Positions 35,925-45,136 are shown, counted from the stretch's first letter. The stretch is 64,000 nucleotides of DNA from JABMNT01 sp048262655 (GCA_048262655.1 JBLXEY010000007.1:124001-188000), one strand, 5' to 3'. The notes: generated from the sequence alone by a model not told the origin. Numbers and translations are program-made.

Positions 35925-37475
35925 ATGATGGACAAACGGTATTACGTCACCACGCCGATCTACTACGTTAACGATGCGCCGCACATTGGTCACGCCTACA
36001 CGACCCTTGCCTGCGATGCGCTCGCGCGGTTCAAGCGGCTGGATGGTTACGACGTCTATTTCCTAACCGGAACGGACGAGCACGGCCAAAAGGTTGAAAA
36101 GTCGGCAGAAGCCGCAGGTGTTGATCCGCAAGCCTTTACCGATAAAGTGTCCCAAAATTTCCGTGATCTGGCAGACTTCATGGACTTCACCCATGATGAT
36201 TTTATTCGCACCACGGAACCGCGTCATATCAAAGCCTGTCAGGACATCTGGCGCCGGCTTGAAGAAGCAGGCGACATATATCTGGGCTCTTATGCGGGCT
36301 GGTATGCCGTGCGCGATGAAGCGTTTTATGGGGAAGACGAGCTTAAAAAAGGCCCGGACGGAACCAAAATTGCACCGACCGGCGCGCCTGTCGAATGGGT
36401 TGAAGAGCCGAGTTATTTCTTCCGTTTATCTAATTGGGCCGACCGGCTTTTAAAATTCTATGATGATAACCCGGATTTCATTTTACCAAAAACGCGGCGC
36501 AATGAGGTCGTGAGTTTCGTCAAGGGTGGCCTGATGGATTTGTCCATATCCCGAACCACCTTTAACTGGGGTGTTCCGGTGCCAGGCGATGACGAGCATA
36601 TCATGTATGTTTGGTTGGATGCGCTCACCAACTATATGACCGCTGTCGGTTATCCAGATACTGACGCTGATTTGTACCAGAAATTCTGGCCGGCGGACCT
36701 GCACATGGTCGGCAAAGACATCCTGCGGTTCCACGCGGTCTATTGGCCGGCGTTCGTGTTGGCGGCCGGACTTGAAGCTCCAAAGCGTGTGTTTGCCCAT
36801 GGTTGGTGGACAAACGAAGGTGAAAAAATCTCTAAGTCACTGGGCAATGTGATTGATCCGATTGAGCTGGTGAATACCTATGGTCTTGATCAGGTCCGTT
36901 ACTTCCTGTTGCGCGAAGTGCCGTTCGGAAATGATGGTGATTTCTCGAGGCGCGCAATGGTCGGTCGCATGAATAGTGATTTGGCTAATGATTACGGTAA
37001 CTTAGCGCAAAGAGTTCTGTCGATGATTCATAAGAATTGCGATGCGCAAATCCCGTCACCGGGCGAGTACTCGGATGACGATCAGAAGCTCTTAGGCGCC
37101 GCCAGAGACGCGTTAACAAACGCGCGGGCAAAGATCGATGTCCAGGCCTTTCATGAGGCTCTGGAGGCCATATGGGTCGTCATACGGCAATCTAATTCCT
37201 ATGTTGATGCGCAAGCGCCGTGGAAACTGAAAAAAGAAGACCCGGATCGGATGAATACGGTGCTCTATACATTGGCGGAAACGATCCGCCATCTGGCGAT
37301 CCTGACCCAGCCGTTCATGCCGGACGCTTCCGCCCGCATTCTCGACCAGCTCTGCGTCGCTGAAGACGCCCGCAGCTTCGCGGCCCTGGAAGACGACACT
37401 GCCCTAGTTGCTGGCGTTGAATTGCCAAAGCCTGAAGGTGTCTTCCCGAGATATGTCGAGGAAGAAGGCGCTTAG
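35925..37475 (+). CDS. metG: Methionyl-tRNA synthetase
   Basis: A 516-residue class I synthetase. The HIGH motif is at residues 20-23 (APHIGHAYTT) and the KMSKS equivalent reads EKISKSLGN. The connective domain lacks the paired zinc cysteines and the protein ends without the C-terminal dimer domain, as is normal for the short alphaproteobacterial form. It charges tRNA-Met. The ATG is 30 bases after holB. In related genomes metG is commonly followed at once by tatD and an MBL-fold gene. Here nearly 5 kb of other genes intervene. Confidence 0.96.
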   Translation: MMDKRYYVTTPIYYVNDAPHIGHAYTTLACDALARFKRLDGYDVYFLTGTDEHGQKVEKSAEAAGVDPQAFTDKVSQNFRDLADFMDFTHDDFIRTTEPRHIKACQDIWRRLEEAGDIYLGSYAGWYAVRDEAFYGEDELKKGPDGTKIAPTGAPVEWVEEPSYFFRLSNWADRLLKFYDDNPDFILPKTRRNEVVSFVKGGLMDLSISRTTFNWGVPVPGDDEHIMYVWLDALTNYMTAVGYPDTDADLYQKFWPADLHMVGKDILRFHAVYWPAFVLAAGLEAPKRVFAHGWWTNEGEKISKSLGNVIDPIELVNTYGLDQVRYFLLREVPFGNDGDFSRRAMVGRMNSDLANDYGNLAQRVLSMIHKNCDAQIPSPGEYSDDDQKLLGAARDALTNARAKIDVQAFHEALEAIWVVIRQSNSYVDAQAPWKLKKEDPDRMNTVLYTLAETIRHLAILTQPFMPDASARILDQLCVAEDARSFAALEDDTALVAGVELPKPEGVFPRYVEEEGA

Positions 37476-37544
37476 CACTGCTCGTTCAGTCTCACATCGC
37501 TTGTTGCAGACATTCCGTTTTTGCGCCCATGATTACGATGGATG

Positions 37545-38003
37545 TCAGAGGCCATCCTGATTCTGTTGTCTCAGATCGTCTACAACACTGGCAAGAAAAC
37601 CCCCAATGTAGTGGGTCGGGTCGGCAAGAAGTCTGGTGACGTCTTCTTTACGCCTTAAACGCAAACTGCCATCGGGTGGCGAAATCGCTTCATTTATCAA
37701 TGCCACATAGGCCATTGACCAGTTTTCAAACAGCCTGTTTTCTATGCGATCCTCTAGAATGATTTTGATGTCGGTATGACGTTTGTCCCGAATGATGTCC
37801 TGGTAGAGTGCATGAACGTTCTCAGGCTTACCTTCCAATACCTGAAGGAAGGTTTCCTTCCCATATAAGAGAACACCCGAAATATGATCGCGTTGATTTC
37901 TGGCACGTGCCGTTGCCAAAATATTATTTAATTGGCTTTCAGCACTTCCGGTGCTTTTCGATCTGTAAATGAGGCGAATTAAATCAACCGCTTTATCACT
38001 CAT
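37545..38003 (-). CDS. BLUF-domain blue-light photoreceptor (stand-alone)
   Basis: A 152-residue protein consisting of one BLUF domain and a short helical tail. The flavin-site residues are all present: Tyr13 (RLIYRS), Asn36 (ARNQRD), Gln54 (TFLQVLEG), Trp95 and Met97 (ENWSMAY). They match the spacing known from AppA. BLUF domains bind FAD and signal by a hydrogen-bond switch on blue light. No output domain is attached, so it must act through a partner protein. I chose the ATG at 38003 where the domain begins. It is transcribed towards metG and diverges from the kinase gene at 38196. Confidence 0.92.
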   Translation of the reverse strand: MSDKAVDLIRLIYRSKSTGSAESQLNNILATARARNQRDHISGVLLYGKETFLQVLEGKPENVHALYQDIIRDKRHTDIKIILEDRIENRLFENWSMAYVALINEAISPPDGSLRLRRKEDVTRLLADPTHYIGGFLASVVDDLRQQNQDGL

Positions 38004-38195
38004 GTGTCGGTACCTGAAATGCTCCTCGGCGGCCAAAGACTGGGTTACAATGAAGATATAAAAGCGATGTTGTTTCGTCAATCAATCGCATAAAAATGTA
38101 TGCATATTTTTCGGATGGCAACGTTCAGACCTTGCGAACCACAAATCAATCAGATAGTCCTTCTATGACATTTCATGACTAGGTTGAAGGGTCCC

Positions 38196-38690
38196 ATGTC
38201 AGATACCCAAACGACGTTGTATCTGATCACCGGCAAAATTGCTGCTGGTAAATCGACGCTTGCGCTTAAGATGCAAGCGGCAGATCCATCACGCATACTG
38301 ATGAGCGAAGATCACTGGATTTCGACATTGTATCCCGGCGAAATCGCCTCGCTAAAAGATTACGTTCGCTGTTCAGCCCGCCTGCGCGACGCGATGGAGC
38401 CGCATGTCGTGAGTTTGCTCACGCAAGGCGTGTCCGTGGTCATGGATTTCCCGGCCAACACCCCGGATCAACGGCGCTGGCTGCGTGGATTGTTTGAGGC
38501 GGCAGATGTCGGCCATGAACTGCATTTTCTGGATGTTCCTGATGATATCTGCAAATCCCGCTTACGGATCCGTAACGAAACGGGTGACCATGCCTTCCAG
38601 CCCAGCGAAGCCGATTTTGACCTATTCACCGGCTACTTCGTCGCACCTAGTGCGGATGAAGGTTTTGAGGTGATTGTTCATCGGGGGTGA
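38196..38690 (+). CDS. P-loop kinase of the AAA_33/zeta-toxin-like group
   Basis: A 164-residue protein with Walker A TGKIAAGKSTLALKM. A DxD/E-like MSEDHW follows at the position where kinases of this group bind the phosphate acceptor, and the lid region is arginine-rich (KSRLRIRNETG). Family members phosphorylate small molecules such as antibiotics, sugars or nucleosides, or occasionally act as toxins. No antitoxin-like gene is adjacent. It is divergent from the BLUF gene, with a 192-base intergenic region that may hold both promoters. GAAGGG precedes the ATG at 38196. The substrate is unknown. Confidence 0.75.
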   Translation: MSDTQTTLYLITGKIAAGKSTLALKMQAADPSRILMSEDHWISTLYPGEIASLKDYVRCSARLRDAMEPHVVSLLTQGVSVVMDFPANTPDQRRWLRGLFEAADVGHELHFLDVPDDICKSRLRIRNETGDHAFQPSEADFDLFTGYFVAPSADEGFEVIVHRG

Positions 38691-39501
38691 TGCTTGGCGA
38701 ATCAGGTCTGGCCGCAGAGTTAAATTAGAAAAAAATTTATCAATAATAGGACTAAATTGTATCTCATAGCGTGACGCAACACCGCAGCTTGCTAAAAATG
38801 AAATATAAAAATTACTAGTTAATTACGCCTGAGTAATTTTCACTAGTTCGCTAGAAAACTTCAAATACACTAGATTTAGTGCCCTTAATCTCGTGAAATT
38901 CGACCTGTGGTTTATGTTTTAATTACCGGGATAACTTCCTCTGTTAAGATTAGCGCCAAATTGGTAATATATGTGCGAATCGACGAAGGATAAGTGGCTT
39001 TAAATGATCGTTCGAGCCTGCATTAGAAGCATAAGGTTCGAAGGTCAATACTCAAAGAAAAGATAAAATCTTTTGATTTCAATGTGTTAAAAAGTTTGTT
39101 TCGGTTGGAGAAATCGCTCAAAGCTGTATAATTACAGGGTTGATTTAAAAAGACGAAGAGGTGGCTGTCTCTGGAAAAGCAAGCCACCCCCTCACATTTC
39201 GCAAACCAAGCGCCAAGGCGCAAGATAAGGAGATCTATATTTGGCTTTAGAAGCCCTCTCTGTCAAAGAGAAAACACAAACCTCCCCTTCAATAAGACAA
39301 AATAAAACACCGAAAATGGCGTAATTGTTATTGTTTTCGCTGTGGATCTTCTAATCGAAGAATTTCCCTTGGGTCACAAAGACGGACGCAACCTTCAGGT
39401 TTCCGGAATCTTTCGGTATCTGACGGTTGTTAAACCACCCCTCCGATTCTGTCCCGATGTTGCAGACCAAACGTCGAAATAAACTTAAAAAGGAACTGAG
39501 A
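38691..39501. other. AT-rich region without a supported gene
   Basis: About 810 bases separate the kinase from the antirepressor. It is strongly AT-rich and contains several short inverted repeats, for example CACTA-GATT-TAGTG at 38868-38881 and GGTGGCT (39160-39166) with AGCCACC (39182-39188). The open frames are short and lack ribosome binding sites or recognisable products. The antirepressor promoter should lie near its right end. Confidence 0.5.
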
Positions 39502-40161
39502 ATGAGTGAACAGAATATTTCTAGCGTTATTCCCATTAAAGAGGCTGCATTAGCTGGCTCGTACGTTCAAACTGTTAACGCACGCAACTTGCATGACTTC
39601 CTTGAAAATGGTGATCGTTTCACTACTTGGATAAAGTTACGTATTGCGAAGTACGACTTTATAGAAAACCACGACTATGTGACTTTTTCGGAATCCACCG
39701 AGAAAGGTCGACCACGGAGCCAGTATGCTATTTCTATTGATATGGCAAAAGAGCTGGCAATGGTCGAAAGCAACGATCGGGGACGGGAAGCGCGTTGCTA
39801 TTTTATAGAATGTGAGCGCCGTGCACGACAAATTGACCACCACGACGACCCAATTATCGTCATGCGTGTCCAACAAATTGAAATGGAAAAACGCGTTGTT
39901 AGGCTTGAGGAAAATCAAGAAAAGCTTGTGGGGCTAGGGTACATGAGCATATTGGCGTTTTGTAATATCCACGGATTGAATCTATTCACGGACGAAATGA
40001 AATCGATAGGCATACAATTAGCGCGACATTGTAAAAATATTGGGATCGAATTGAAAGAAATCCCTGATATCCGCTATGGTAAGGTCCGCGCATATCCAGT
40101 AGAGACCATGAAAGAATGGTTCATTGACAATAATTACTTATTAGAAAGCGGAGCGGCTTAA
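39502..40161 (+). CDS. Phage-type AntA/AntB antirepressor
   Basis: A 219-residue protein. The N-terminal half matches the AntA/AntB antirepressor domain: VNARNLHDFLENGDRFTTW, then IAKYDFIENHDYVTF, SQYAISIDMAKELAMVE and the closing ARCYFIECERRAR. A coiled-coil region (QQIEMEKRVVRLEENQEKL) links to a small C-terminal helical domain. In phages such proteins relieve repression during induction. No phage structural, integrase or repressor gene is visible nearby, so it is an orphan or the remnant of a prophage. AAGGA eight bases before the ATG supports the start, and the reading frame is intact. Confidence 0.85.
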   Translation: MSEQNISSVIPIKEAALAGSYVQTVNARNLHDFLENGDRFTTWIKLRIAKYDFIENHDYVTFSESTEKGRPRSQYAISIDMAKELAMVESNDRGREARCYFIECERRARQIDHHDDPIIVMRVQQIEMEKRVVRLEENQEKLVGLGYMSILAFCNIHGLNLFTDEMKSIGIQLARHCKNIGIELKEIPDIRYGKVRAYPVETMKEWFIDNNYLLESGAA

Positions 40162-40259
40162 TAGTGGCTCGGTTTGTTTGTTTGTCGAGATTCATCCAGC
40201 TATAATTCAGGCTTTTTGTTCGAAAACTGAATATTTGAAACGAATGGGTACCTCGCTCC

Positions 40260-41102
40260 TCAACAAAGCGCCTTCGCATGATGCTTAAGGTGATCTTCCA
40301 TAAAGGTCGCCATGAGATAATAGCTGTGGTCGTAGCCTTCCTGCATTCTGATGGTGACAGCTTGTCCGGCTGCATCGCAGGCTTCCTGGAACAAGTGGGG
40401 TTTCAGCTGTTCTTCTAAAAAGCCATCTGCGAGGCCTTGGTCGATGAGGATCGTGCCAGGGGTTTTATGGCCGCTTGTGACGAGATCTGTGGCGTCGTAG
40501 GGGCGCCATGTCTCTTTATCTGTGCCGAGATAACCTGTTAGGGCCCTTTCGCCCCAGGGGCATTGCAGGGGCGCGACGATGGGTGCGAAGGCGGATACGG
40601 CGCGATAGGTTTTCGGATTCTTGAGCGCGATCGTCAGCGCCCCGTGGCCGCCCATGGAATGCCCGAAAATACCCGTGCGGCTGGCATCGACAGGGAAATT
40701 CGCGGAAATAAGGGCAGGGAGCTCTTTCGTCACGTAACTGTACATGCGGTACATGCCACTCCAGGGCGCTTCTGTCGCATCCACATAGAATCCGGCGCCG
40801 GAGCCGAAGTCATAGCTGTCATCTTCTCCGGCGTAACCGGCTCCGCGGGGGCTTGTATCGGGGCAGACGATACAAAGCCCGAGTTCGGCGGCTATGCGCT
40901 GAAAGCCGCCTTTTGTCGTGACGTTTTCCTGGGTGCAGGTCAGGCCAGACAGATAATAGACGACGGGGACGGGCCCCTTGGCCGCCGCTGGCGGTACAAA
41001 GACACTGAACTCCATTTCACATTTGGTTTCCGTTGCCGCGTGTTTATAGACCCCTTGTGTGCCGCCAAAAGCTTTTTGTTCGCTTACCGTCGTTATGGTC
41101 AT
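40260..41102 (-). CDS. fghA: S-formylglutathione hydrolase
   Basis: A 280-residue alpha/beta hydrolase of the esterase D family. The nucleophile elbow is GIFGHSMGGHGAL, the oxyanion segment is YYLSGLTCTQEN, and the catalytic Asp and His lie in LIDQGLADGF and GYDHSYY. It hydrolyses S-formylglutathione to formate and glutathione, the second step of glutathione-dependent formaldehyde removal. It follows the dehydrogenase gene by 17 bases on the same strand and is surely cotranscribed with it. Confidence 0.95.
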   Translation of the reverse strand: MTITTVSEQKAFGGTQGVYKHAATETKCEMEFSVFVPPAAAKGPVPVVYYLSGLTCTQENVTTKGGFQRIAAELGLCIVCPDTSPRGAGYAGEDDSYDFGSGAGFYVDATEAPWSGMYRMYSYVTKELPALISANFPVDASRTGIFGHSMGGHGALTIALKNPKTYRAVSAFAPIVAPLQCPWGERALTGYLGTDKETWRPYDATDLVTSGHKTPGTILIDQGLADGFLEEQLKPHLFQEACDAAGQAVTIRMQEGYDHSYYLMATFMEDHLKHHAKALC

Positions 41103-41119
41103 CTTGATATAACCTGCCC

Positions 41120-42229
41120 TTAAAATTCGACGACGCTGCGGATGCTTTCGCCCGCGTGCATCAGATCGAAGCCTTTATTAATGTCTTCCAGCGGCATTTT
41201 GTGGGTGATCAGGTCGTCGATGTTGATCTTGCCATCCATGTACCAGTCGACGATCTTGGGAACGTCGGTGCGGCCTTTGGCACCGCCGAAAGCGGTTCCG
41301 CGCCAAACCCGGCCGGTAACCAATTGGAAGGGGCGCGTGGATATTTCCTGACCGGCACCGGCGACGCCGATGATCGTACTTTCGCCCCAGCCTTTGTGGC
41401 AGCACTCAAGCGCCTGGCGCATGGTATTTGTATTGCCAATGCACTCGAACGAATGATCCGCGCCACCATCGGTAAGGTCAACGAGGTAGGGGACCAAATC
41501 GCCTTCAACCTCTTTTGGGTTTACAAAATGGGTCATGCCGAACTTTTCGGCCAATTCCTTGCGATCATCGTTCAGGTCAACGCCGACAATCTTGTTGGCA
41601 CCGACCAGCCGTGCGCCCTGAACGACGTTGAGGCCAATGCCACCCAGACCAAAGATAATGACGTTATCGCCGGGTTGTACCTTCGCGGTGTTGATCACCG
41701 CGCCAACCCCTGTCGTCACACCACAGCCGATATAACAAACTTTATCAAACGGGGCGTCTTTGCGAATTTTCGCGACGGCGATTTCCGGCATGACGGAGTA
41801 GTTGGAAAAGGTTGAGCAGCCCATATAGTGGAAGATTTTTTCGCCATTTAAAGAGAAACGCGACGTGCCGTCCGGCATCAAGCCCTGGCCCTGGGTTTCG
41901 CGGATGGCCTGACACAGGTTGGTGCGCCCCGACGTACAATAGCTGCATTCACGGCATTCGGGCGTATATAAGGGGATCACGTGATCGCCTTTTACAACCG
42001 ATGTGACGCCAGGGCCAACGTCAACCACGATGCCAGCGCCTTCATGGCCTAAGATCGCTGGAAACAGGCCTTCAGGATCGTCCCCAGAACGTGTAAATTC
42101 ATCTGTATGACATAGACCCGTGGCTTTCATTTCAACCAGGACTTCGCCGGCGCGTGGACCATCAAGCGTTACAGTTTCGATGCTTAAGGGTTCGCCCGCT
42201 TTAAAGGCAACGGCAGCTTTGGTTTCCAT
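41120..42229 (-). CDS. adhC: S-(hydroxymethyl)glutathione dehydrogenase / class III alcohol dehydrogenase
   Basis: A 369-residue zinc dehydrogenase. The catalytic zinc site is in ATGLCHTDEF and ILGHEGAGIV. The structural zinc cysteines are in TPECRECSYCTSGRTNLC. The NAD-binding motif is IFGLGGIGLNVVQGARL. It oxidises the formaldehyde-glutathione adduct to S-formylglutathione and can also reduce S-nitrosoglutathione. It is the first gene of a two-gene unit transcribed away from tatD. Together with fghA it removes formaldehyde. Confidence 0.96.
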   Translation of the reverse strand: METKAAVAFKAGEPLSIETVTLDGPRAGEVLVEMKATGLCHTDEFTRSGDDPEGLFPAILGHEGAGIVVDVGPGVTSVVKGDHVIPLYTPECRECSYCTSGRTNLCQAIRETQGQGLMPDGTSRFSLNGEKIFHYMGCSTFSNYSVMPEIAVAKIRKDAPFDKVCYIGCGVTTGVGAVINTAKVQPGDNVIIFGLGGIGLNVVQGARLVGANKIVGVDLNDDRKELAEKFGMTHFVNPKEVEGDLVPYLVDLTDGGADHSFECIGNTNTMRQALECCHKGWGESTIIGVAGAGQEISTRPFQLVTGRVWRGTAFGGAKGRTDVPKIVDWYMDGKINIDDLITHKMPLEDINKGFDLMHAGESIRSVVEF

Positions 42230-42432
42230 GTTTGGATTCTCCTAAAATGATGGCTCAGAAATAACTTTGGCGAAAGCCTATGCCAGTCGGCGGGGCTCCG
42301 CAACCAAGCAATCACGGGATTTGGCGAGTTTATTTAAACGGTCACAGTTGCGCGGATTGCAGCCGTTGCGATGGCTGTGTATGTTCAGCGCAGTGTAAAA
42401 CGTTAAGATTTATTAACCATAATGTGGTGCTC

Positions 42433-43230
42433 ATGCTTGTAGACAGTCATTGCCATCTGGATTTCCCCGAATTTGATAATGAACGCGATGAAATCGTTGC
42501 GCGCGCTATGGAAGCGGGGATCGGTTATATGGTGACCATCTGCACGCATATGACAAAGTTCGACGGCGTCCATGCGGTTGCCAAGGCTTATGACAACATG
42601 TCATGCACCGTTGGCGTGCATCCACACAATGCGGGCGAGGAAGGGCCGTTGGCAACTGTTGATGCGTTGTTAGAGTTGGCAGACGAGCCGAAAGTCATTG
42701 GCATTGGGGAGACTGGGCTGGATTATTTCTACGAGCACAGCCCGCGCGACGCCCAGAAAGAGAGCTTTCGGGCTCATATAGAAGTGTCGCGCCAAACGGG
42801 TTTGCCGCTGATCGTCCATACCCGTGACGCCGATGAGGATACCGTGCAAATCCTGCGCGAAGAATATGAGAAGGGACCCTATCCCGGCCTCATCCACTGC
42901 TTTAGCGCCGGTCCAGAGCTTGCGGAAGCGGTCCTGGAGCTTGGCTTCTATATCTCCTTGTCTGGCATTGTCACTTTTAAATCCGCACAAGAACTGCGTG
43001 ATACGGTTAAAAACGTTCCGATTGAGCGCATTTTAGTCGAGACAGATTCTCCTTATCTGGCCCCCATACCCATGCGTGGCCGCCGCAATGAGCCTGCTTT
43101 TACTGCGCACACGGCGGCCGTCGTTGCCGAGCTTAAAGGGGTGTCCGTTGACGAGTTGGCCACACAGACGACCGACAACTTCTTCAAGCTGTTTACAAAG
43201 GCCGAGGCGGGACGCGCAACGTGCGGATAA
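42433..43230 (+). CDS. tatD: TatD-family metal-dependent deoxyribonuclease
   Basis: A 265-residue TIM-barrel metal hydrolase. It begins LVDSHCHLDFPEFDNERDE, with the HxH metal motif, and has GETGLDYFYEH, VHTRDADEDT, LIHCFSAG and the closing VETDSPYLAPIPMRGRRNE. TatD proteins are 3'-5' exonucleases involved in DNA repair and turnover. I placed the start at the ATG at 42433, directly before the first conserved strand. An upstream in-frame extension is cysteine-rich and unrelated. It overlaps the next gene by 10 bases. Confidence 0.93.
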   Translation: MLVDSHCHLDFPEFDNERDEIVARAMEAGIGYMVTICTHMTKFDGVHAVAKAYDNMSCTVGVHPHNAGEEGPLATVDALLELADEPKVIGIGETGLDYFYEHSPRDAQKESFRAHIEVSRQTGLPLIVHTRDADEDTVQILREEYEKGPYPGLIHCFSAGPELAEAVLELGFYISLSGIVTFKSAQELRDTVKNVPIERILVETDSPYLAPIPMRGRRNEPAFTAHTAAVVAELKGVSVDELATQTTDNFFKLFTKAEAGRATCG

Positions 43231-44006
43231 CGGTATTGGGGTCGGGGAGCTCTGGTGGTGTGCCGATGGTGGGGACTGGCTGGGGAAAATGTGATCCCTC
43301 CAATCCAAAGAACAGACGGACCCGACCCTCGCTGCTGATTGAGACCGAGGGTAAAGTCATTTTGATCGATACGTCGCCTGATCTCCGGGCCCAACTATTG
43401 GCGGCTCACGTTACGCACATCGATGCGGTTCTTTATACCCATGCCCATGCCGATCATCTGCATGGGATCGACGACCTCAGGGGTATCAATCGGGTGATGG
43501 ATGCGCCGTTGGCGATGTATACGGATCAGACGACGCTCGATCAAATTGAGGATCGTTTTGCCTATGCGCTTGCGCCTCTGCCCGAGAGTGCAAATGGATA
43601 TTATTACAAACCAACTTTGGAGGCGCATGTGATTGCTGCGGGCGACACGTTTGAGGTCTCCGGGGTGTCGGTGACGTGCTTCGATCAGGACCATGGTCGG
43701 TCTCGGACGTTGGGTTTTCGAATTGGAAAATTTGCTTACTCGACGGACGTTGTGAATATGCCCGAGCCTGCGTTTGACGTCCTGGCTGGTGTCGACGTGT
43801 GGGTGGTTGGCGTCTTCACCGACCGTGTCCATCCGACGCATGTTCATGTTGAGAAGGCGCTCGGATGGATCGAGCGGGTGGCTCCGTCGCGTGCTGTGAT
43901 GACACATTTGGGTCCCGATCTTGACTTCGATTTGCTCGAGAATTCATTGCCAAATTCCGTGGACGTTGCCTTCGACGGCCTCCAGATTTCGCTCCCAGAT
44001 CGCTGA
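43221..44006 (+). CDS. MBL-fold metal-dependent hydrolase (PhnP-like)
   Basis: A 261-residue metallo-beta-lactamase-fold protein. It begins ITVLGSGSSGGVPMVGTGWG and has the metal-binding HxHxDH motif in YTHAHADHLHG, followed by the later CFDQDHG and THLGPDLDF. This is the subfamily of PhnP-like phosphodiesterases that accompanies tatD in many alphaproteobacteria. The physiological substrate is probably a cyclic phosphate or nucleotide, but I cannot say which. The GTG start at 43221 overlaps the tatD stop, so the two are translationally coupled. Confidence 0.88.
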   Translation: MRITVLGSGSSGGVPMVGTGWGKCDPSNPKNRRTRPSLLIETEGKVILIDTSPDLRAQLLAAHVTHIDAVLYTHAHADHLHGIDDLRGINRVMDAPLAMYTDQTTLDQIEDRFAYALAPLPESANGYYYKPTLEAHVIAAGDTFEVSGVSVTCFDQDHGRSRTLGFRIGKFAYSTDVVNMPEPAFDVLAGVDVWVVGVFTDRVHPTHVHVEKALGWIERVAPSRAVMTHLGPDLDFDLLENSLPNSVDVAFDGLQISLPDR

Positions 44007-44563
44007 ACAGGGGAGCGCTGGCCCCAGACACCAGCGCCACAAAAGCACGCACACAGCGGCAATTTTACAAAACACAATAAAGTTCATGTAAGTGAGTTAA
44101 GTGTATGGTATATATGTATATAATATAATTTTCCATAATATAAATTATGCGATGTCTAGGAACCTATTGAAGTGTTGTGTTAACTCTCCCTATTCGGTTT
44201 TTGGTTCGTATTGTCGAATTTTCCAATTGCTCGGATTAAGGCCGCGACCTCGTCTCCCTGGAGAAATTCTCCGTACCTTCACTGTCGAAACTTAGAGTTG
44301 CCTTTAGTACTGGAGCTTGCGTTTAAGTTTGCCCCATAGTTCTTTTTAATCGACCCATAGTTCGCTTGATAAATTAGCGTGCGGGAATTGTTTGACCCAA
44401 AGTTCTCTTGATTGGAGAGTGTGGGAACTGATCAATCATGCGCGACTTCGCCTCGTCGAAAAATTTTCTCATAATGGTTAAGTTTGAATGCGGTTATTCT
44501 GAACCTCAGAGCGGCTCTGAATCAGCATTGATTGTCTACTAGTAGATATTAATGGTTTTAAGG
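44007..44563. other. Intergenic region with hairpin and phased repeats
   Basis: A stem GCGCTGG (44015-44021) with CCAGCGC (44031-44037) follows the MBL gene and could end its transcript, although no T run follows. The rest is AT-rich and holds no supported gene. Three imperfect copies of a 12-19 base motif occur at 44331, 44352 and 44394. Confidence 0.6.
44331..44430 (+). repeat. Phased short repeats (iteron-like)
   Basis: The motif GACCCATAGTTC (with CTTGAT following in two copies) appears at 44331 (GCCCCATAGTTC), 44352 (GACCCATAGTTC) and 44394 (GACCCAAAGTTC). The distances are 21 and 42 bases, two and four turns of the helix. A second motif, GTGNGGGAAYTG, occurs at 44379 and 44419. Phased sites of this kind usually bind a protein cooperatively. 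They lie just beyond the 3' end of the recombinase gene. Confidence 0.55.
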
Positions 44564-45136
44564 TCAGTTTTTCGCTGCTAGCAGTTTATAGACCGTGGAT
44601 CGCCCTATTCCCATTTGTCTAGATATTGCAGTCGCGCCCAGGCCGCTTTTATGAAGGCTAAATAGTTGCTGCCTATCCACTGATCTTTTTCGGCCAAATT
44701 TAACCCCTTTTGCTTTTGCTTCTAAACGGCCTTCATTTGTCCTTTCTAATATTCTCTGTCGTTCTGCTTCGGCGACAGCAGATAAGATCGTTACGACCAT
44801 TTTACCCATCGTGCCCTCTGTGCTTATTCCATCATTGAGAAATTTGACAGCTACACCCATAGAATCAAATTCTTTGATTAGCTGTATCATATCGGCGGTA
44901 TCACGGGCCAGACGGTCAAGCTTTGTTACTAAAATGACATCACCCTCCTCCACTTTCACACGGAGAAGGTTTAGACCATTACGATCTAATTGGCTGCCAG
45001 TGAATTTATCCGTGAATATGCGGCTTGGTTTAACGCCTGCTTCCTTCAGTACACTAACCTGAATTTGAAGCGACTGCTGACTTGTTGAAACTCTGGCATA
45101 TCCAAAGTGTCTTATAGCTGAAATTTGGCTCTTCAA
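44564..45136 (-). CDS. Serine recombinase of the resolvase/invertase group
   Basis: A 190-residue small serine recombinase. The catalytic Ser lies in GYARVSTSQQS, the arginine-bearing segment is VTKLDRLARDTADM, and FLNDGISTEGTMGKMVVTIL and AEAERQRILERTNEG form the dimer helix region. The C-terminal helix-turn-helix (GATAISRQMGIGRSTVYKLL) is complete. Such enzymes resolve transposon cointegrates or flip DNA segments. No transposase is adjacent, so it may be a stand-alone invertase or a remnant of a lost transposon. The apparent start is TTG at 45136, with no good ribosome binding site. Confidence 0.9.
   Translation of the reverse strand: MKSQISAIRHFGYARVSTSQQSLQIQVSVLKEAGVKPSRIFTDKFTGSQLDRNGLNLLRVKVEEGDVILVTKLDRLARDTADMIQLIKEFDSMGVAVKFLNDGISTEGTMGKMVVTILSAVAEAERQRILERTNEGRLEAKAKGVKFGRKRSVDRQQLFSLHKSGLGATAISRQMGIGRSTVYKLLAAKN

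Noticed and set aside
38196..38690. Interpretation of the P-loop kinase as a zeta-type toxin
   Set aside because: No antitoxin-like gene is adjacent and the protein lacks clear zeta-specific features, so I kept only the general kinase call.
40563..41815. Long plus-strand open frames opposite fghA and adhC
   Set aside because: They are antisense to two clearly recognised enzymes and have no family similarity of their own.
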